A stretch of 64,000 nt of DNA from the NCBI RefSeq assembly GCF_006442975.2, contig NZ_CP083954.1, forward strand, positions 5,339,501 through 5,403,500, in the 5' to 3' direction. This document shows, one piece after another, positions 60,672-64,000 of this stretch (the first letter of the stretch is position 1; every line of letters begins with the position of its first letter). This DNA comes from Mesorhizobium sp. B2-1-1. Lineage in GTDB: Bacteria > Pseudomonadota > Alphaproteobacteria > Rhizobiales > Rhizobiaceae. The notes below the pieces were generated by a model that ran no database searches, was not told where the DNA came from, and saw only the letters and a list, made by a program, of their open reading frames with translations. The position numbers and the translations under genes were made by a program.

Positions 60672-62186
60672 TCAGCGCAAACGGATTACGAACGGGTCCT
60701 GCGTGGCGCCGGAGTAGTCGATGACGACATTCTTCAGGCGGGAGAACTCGCGCATAACCTCGAAGCCCCCGCGCTTGCCGTAACCGCTCTCCTTGAACCC
60801 GCCGGAGGGCGACATGTAAGCAGCAGAGCGATACGTATTGACCCAGACCGTGCCGGCATCAACGTTGCGCGCAAAGCGCAGCGCCCGGTCGATGTCGCGG
60901 GTCCAGACACCCGCCGCCAGCCCATAATGGGTGTCGTTGGCAAGCCCAATCAGCTCGCTTTCATTGTCGAACGACACGACGCCCACGACGGGCCCGAAAA
61001 TTTCGTCGCGCATGAAGCGCATGTCGTTGCGCGCATCCGCCAGAACCGTGGGCTCGTAATACCAGCCGCCGGGGAGGTCGTCCCGCCGCGGCCGGTGGCC
61101 TCCGGCAACCAGCCGCGCGCCATCGGCGACGCCGTAGTCCACATACTGCTCGACCTTGTCGAGTTGGGCAGCGAGCGCCAGCGGACCGATTTCCGTGTCC
61201 TCATCGGTCGGATGGCCGATACGCACGCGCCTGGTACGATCCGCCAGCTTTTCTACGAATGCGGCATAGATGGATTTTTCGACGAAACAGCGCGAGCCTG
61301 CGATACAGGTCTGCCCGGCAGCGGCGAACACGCCGGCAACCACGCCGTTCACCGCGCGCTCGATGTCGGTATCGGCGAATACGACATGAGGCGACTTGCC
61401 GCCCAGTTCCATCTGACACGAAACAAGTCGGCTGGCAGCGTTGGCGGCGATGCGGCGGCCGGTTGCCGTACTGCCCGTGAAGGCGATCTTGGCGACATCG
61501 GGATGCAAGGTCAGCGCTTCGCCCGCCGTGGCGCCCTTGCCGGTAACGACATTGAAAACGCCAGCCGGGAAGCCCGCTTTTGCAATCAGTTCGGCGAGGG
61601 CAAGGGTGGACGCGGAAGTATGCTCTGATGGCTTGACCACGACCGTATTGCCAATCGCCAGGCAGGGTGCGAGCGTGCCGGTCAGCAGCATCAGCGGTGA
61701 ATTCCACGGCGAGATCATGCCCACCACGCCGATCGGCTCGCGCAGCGTGAAGTTCAGCATATCGAGCTTATTGACCGGTATGGTCTCGCCATGCAGCTTG
61801 TCGGCCATTCCGGCGAAATAGAGATAGCTGTCCGGCGCCGCGCGCAGTTGCACACGCATCTCTTTCAGAAGCTTGCCGTTGTCACGCGTCTCGATGGCCG
61901 CGAGTTCATCGGCGTGTTCCGCGATGAAATCGGCCAACCGGCGCAGCAGCTTGCCGCGATCCGTCTGCGTCAGCCTGCGCCAGGCCGGATCGTGAAACGC
62001 TCTTTTGGCTGCCTGCACGGCGGCGTCGACATCATCCGCCCCGGCGTCGGCAACCTCATACCAAGGCGCCGCGTTCGTCGGATCGTAGCTCGGCATGTAG
62101 CGGCCGGACCGCGGCGCGACGCGCTCCCCGGCAATGAAAAGATCCTGGCGCGATCCTTCGATCACCTTCAGCGTCAGGTCCATCAT
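60672..62186 (-). CDS. NAD(P)-dependent aldehyde dehydrogenase
   Basis: 504 residues, full-length ALDH. Catalytic C294 (AAGQTCIAGSR), general base E260 (QMELGGKSPHVVF), NAD motif FTGSTATGR, and the anchor EIFGPVVGV. Oxidises an aldehyde or lactol to acid. It lies between the reductase (gap of 1 base) and the oxygenase (42 bases), so it should act on the ring-cleavage product. Equivalent to the hydroxybutyrolactone dehydrogenase step of the trigonelline pathway if the cluster assignment holds. Confidence 0.92.
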   Translation of the reverse strand: MMDLTLKVIEGSRQDLFIAGERVAPRSGRYMPSYDPTNAAPWYEVADAGADDVDAAVQAAKRAFHDPAWRRLTQTDRGKLLRRLADFIAEHADELAAIETRDNGKLLKEMRVQLRAAPDSYLYFAGMADKLHGETIPVNKLDMLNFTLREPIGVVGMISPWNSPLMLLTGTLAPCLAIGNTVVVKPSEHTSASTLALAELIAKAGFPAGVFNVVTGKGATAGEALTLHPDVAKIAFTGSTATGRRIAANAASRLVSCQMELGGKSPHVVFADTDIERAVNGVVAGVFAAAGQTCIAGSRCFVEKSIYAAFVEKLADRTRRVRIGHPTDEDTEIGPLALAAQLDKVEQYVDYGVADGARLVAGGHRPRRDDLPGGWYYEPTVLADARNDMRFMRDEIFGPVVGVVSFDNESELIGLANDTHYGLAAGVWTRDIDRALRFARNVDAGTVWVNTYRSAAYMSPSGGFKESGYGKRGGFEVMREFSRLKNVVIDYSGATQDPFVIRLR

Positions 62187-62187
62187 C

Positions 62188-63201
62188 TCATCCCTTCGCG
62201 GTTTCTCGGTCGCCGGCCAAGCCGTTAAGCGACCGCCACGGACGCGGGGCGCCGTCTATCATCGCCACCCGGCCGCCATCGCTGGAATCGACGTAGATCC
62301 CGAAGCGAGAGTCCGCGCGCTCATGCAGGTAACGGCGCAGCGTTGCGCGTATCTGCCTGATCGGAATGCTGTCCCAAGGCAGCTCTTCATGGGCAAAGAA
62401 CCTCAGCGACGGCGACAAATCCGGAATTTCGCCGGGCGGGCCCGCGAGCGCGCCACGGTAAACGACATAACCGGGCTGCTGGTCGGCCACATCGAAGACC
62501 GAATAGAGAAACGCATCGCTGGTGAGCGGCGCAACCACGCCGCCGCCTTCGAAGCTGAGCATGTCGCCCGGCTTACGGTGCGTTGCCGTCGGCAGTTCCC
62601 AGCCTCCGGCGCCATCGTCGCGCAGCAGGATGCGGCCGTCATGCTCGACCAGGTAGCCGATGATCATGCGATGGGAAGGCGTCCAGCCAGGCGGCATCGG
62701 GTCTTCCACGCAGACATAGCGCCCCCGGCAAAACCCTAGCGGAGCGGCAGGGCTGGTGCCGAAAGCACGCACCCGGCCGATCAGGATCACATGGTCTCCC
62801 GCCTCGATACGGTCATGCACCGTGCAGTCGAACCAGGTAAGGCTGTCGGTGAGCACCGGCGAGCCCGTATGCACGGTAGTATGGGCTATCGTCTCGAACT
62901 TGGAGAGTGACTTCGAGGCGAAGAGGCTCGCCACCTCCTTCTGGCGCTCGTGCAGTACGTTGACGGCGAAGCCTTCGGCCGTGTTGAATGCCGGAAAGCT
63001 GCTGGCGCTCTTTCCTATGCAGACGAGCAGCAGCGGCGGCTCAAGGGAGACTGAGGTGAAGGAATTCGCAGTCATGCCGCGCGGCGAACCATCTTCGTCC
63101 CGCGTCGTCACCACCGTGATGCCCGTGACGAAGGTGCCGAACGTTCGCCGCAGTTCCACTGGATCGATCGTGCTCAGCTCTTTTTCCCTCTTGTCCGCCA
63201 T
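62188..63201 (-). CDS. Flavin reductase with C-terminal Nudix-like extension
   Basis: 337 residues. Residues about 12-170 are a flavin reductase domain (RRTFGTFVTGITVVTTRDED, GMTANSFTSVSLEPPLLLVC, WFDCTVHDRIEAGDHVILIG). The remaining 165 residues look like a Nudix-type fold (MIIGYLVEHDGRILLRDDGA, GGWELPTATHRKPGD) but without a clear Nudix box. Probably supplies reduced flavin to the LLM oxygenase. The long two-domain form recalls the reductase component of trigonelline monooxygenase. First gene of its operon. Confidence 0.87.
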   Translation of the reverse strand: MADKREKELSTIDPVELRRTFGTFVTGITVVTTRDEDGSPRGMTANSFTSVSLEPPLLLVCIGKSASSFPAFNTAEGFAVNVLHERQKEVASLFASKSLSKFETIAHTTVHTGSPVLTDSLTWFDCTVHDRIEAGDHVILIGRVRAFGTSPAAPLGFCRGRYVCVEDPMPPGWTPSHRMIIGYLVEHDGRILLRDDGAGGWELPTATHRKPGDMLSFEGGGVVAPLTSDAFLYSVFDVADQQPGYVVYRGALAGPPGEIPDLSPSLRFFAHEELPWDSIPIRQIRATLRRYLHERADSRFGIYVDSSDGGRVAMIDGAPRPWRSLNGLAGDRETAKG

Positions 63202-63313
63202 GCGTCCTGCCTCTCCAGGAGGGTGGAAGGATAAAGGGACGTGAGAGAGGGTCTTCCTGCTCTACGCAGGAGAGGCGGTAGTCAGACTCCTAGGACACGA
63301 AGCAGAGACCGCA

Positions 63314-64000
63314 TCAGACAGGTTGCTCCCGGGCAATGGTCTCGTTGAGGCGTATTGCCAGTTCAAGCGCGAACCGACGTTCGGGTGAATCGATCTCGAT
63401 GCCAAACAGTTCCTGGATACGGTTCAGGCGATAACGAAGCGTAGTAACATGCAATTCCATCGCGTCCGCGCAGGCCTGGCTGCGGCAACCGTGCTCCAGA
63501 AAGACGGTCAGGGTCCTAATATAGTCCGTTGCATGCGCCTCGTCGTGACGCACGACCGCGCCAATGGCGATATCCACGAACGACCTCACTTCCTTGCTGT
63601 CGGCCGCCGAAAGCAGCAGCGGAAAAGGACCGAAGTCCTGGGGCGCAAGCAACCCGGTACGGTTGAAGCGGACGGCAAGACGGATCATGCGCTCGCATTC
63701 AAGCCATGCCTGGGGATAGTCGTGAATGCTCGAACAGGTCTTACCCGCCACGATGATCGGCTTGGTGCCGATCAGCCACTGCGTTTCCTCGATCAGCTTG
63801 CGCACAAACGTCTTGACCACCGTGTCCGCGTCGCGGGGCGCGTCGGGAATGCGGCACAGAATGATCTCGCCCAATGCGGCGGCGGTCGCCTGCGGCGCCA
63901 ATTGGCCGGCGAGCCGCATGATGGAGCGGTGCAGTTCGGGTATGGTCTTGCCCTTTTCCGGCACAGTTTCCGGGAGGCCGATCGCGACCAGCCTGGCGGT
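63314..64000 (-). CDS. PucR/CdaR-type transcriptional regulator (5' partial)
   Basis: C-terminal part of about 228 codons; the frame stays open to the window edge, so the start lies beyond it. The C-terminal helix-turn-helix is clear: TVFLEHGCRSQACADAMELH, then TTLRYRLNRIQELFGIEID. The middle region resembles the GGDEF-like domain of PucR/CdaR activators. These regulators control purine, sugar-diacid and amine catabolism and respond to a pathway metabolite. It precedes the reductase-ALDH-oxygenase operon on the same strand and probably activates it. Confidence 0.85.
   Translation of the reverse strand, partial: TARLVAIGLPETVPEKGKTIPELHRSIMRLAGQLAPQATAAALGEIILCRIPDAPRDADTVVKTFVRKLIEETQWLIGTKPIIVAGKTCSSIHDYPQAWLECERMIRLAVRFNRTGLLAPQDFGPFPLLLSAADSKEVRSFVDIAIGAVVRHDEAHATDYIRTLTVFLEHGCRSQACADAMELHVTTLRYRLNRIQELFGIEIDSPERRFALELAIRLNETIAREQPV

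Noticed and set aside
1..64000. tRNA, rRNA, CRISPR, IS elements and prophage
   Set aside because: Intergenic regions were read for tRNA-like arms, repeated spacers, transposase or integrase motifs and terminal inverted repeats; none was found. Short tandem repeats at 9114 and 50334 are not CRISPR.

Overview
The window looks like chromosome or large-replicon DNA of a Mesorhizobium-type alphaproteobacterium (Rhizobiales). The evidence is high GC, dense ABC transporter and catabolic operons, a Ros/MucR-family regulator, a DUF768 protein (a family typical of Mesorhizobium), and many Tat-type periplasmic binding proteins. No rRNA, tRNA, phage, IS or CRISPR was seen. Genes at both edges are cut.

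Layout. 0-4.4 kb: end of an E1-beta-like 2-oxoacid dehydrogenase gene, an unusual lipoyl/E3-binding domain protein fused to a NeuD/PglD-type acyltransferase, a membrane acyltransferase 3 and a cysteine hydrolase; this looks like surface-glycan acylation. 4.4-17.5 kb: regulators (Crp/Fnr, a LuxR-type protein with a degenerate receiver, a zinc-ligand-less MucR), a GMC oxidoreductase, a Tat-exported DUF4838 protein, DUF768, a metallophosphoesterase, a small secreted protein and a type III polyketide synthase operon. 17.9-36.2 kb: a large acidic/amino-sugar locus with four paralogous solute-binding proteins but one ABC transporter, uxaC, uxuA, nagA, nagB, two Gfo/Idh dehydrogenases and three local regulators (GntR, LacI, ROK), each with a visible candidate operator; uxuB survives only as a frameshifted scrap. 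36.4-43.2 kb: a VOC protein and a Liv-type branched-chain/amide ABC transporter with a fused permease-ATPase, divergent from a Crp/Fnr regulator. 43.4-54.8 kb: a small secreted protein, a CRP preceded in the same operon by a 1335-residue cyclase resembling soluble adenylyl cyclase, and divergently a 1403-residue GMC oxidoreductase/alpha-beta hydrolase fusion followed by a PhoD-like phosphatase. 55-64 kb: a ProXWV betaine transporter and a catabolic set (cysteine hydrolase, NIPSNAP, LLM monooxygenase, aldehyde dehydrogenase, flavin reductase, PucR regulator) that resembles N-methylated heterocycle (trigonelline-like) degradation.

The most notable systems are (1) the putative CoA-independent acyl-transfer module at the left end, (2) the sAC-like cyclase plus CRP operon beside the GMC/hydrolase/PhoD genes, (3) the four-receptor, one-transporter sugar locus with at least two operator types, and (4) the betaine uptake and two-component monooxygenase cluster. 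Functional names rest on recognised motifs and gene context; no database search was run.
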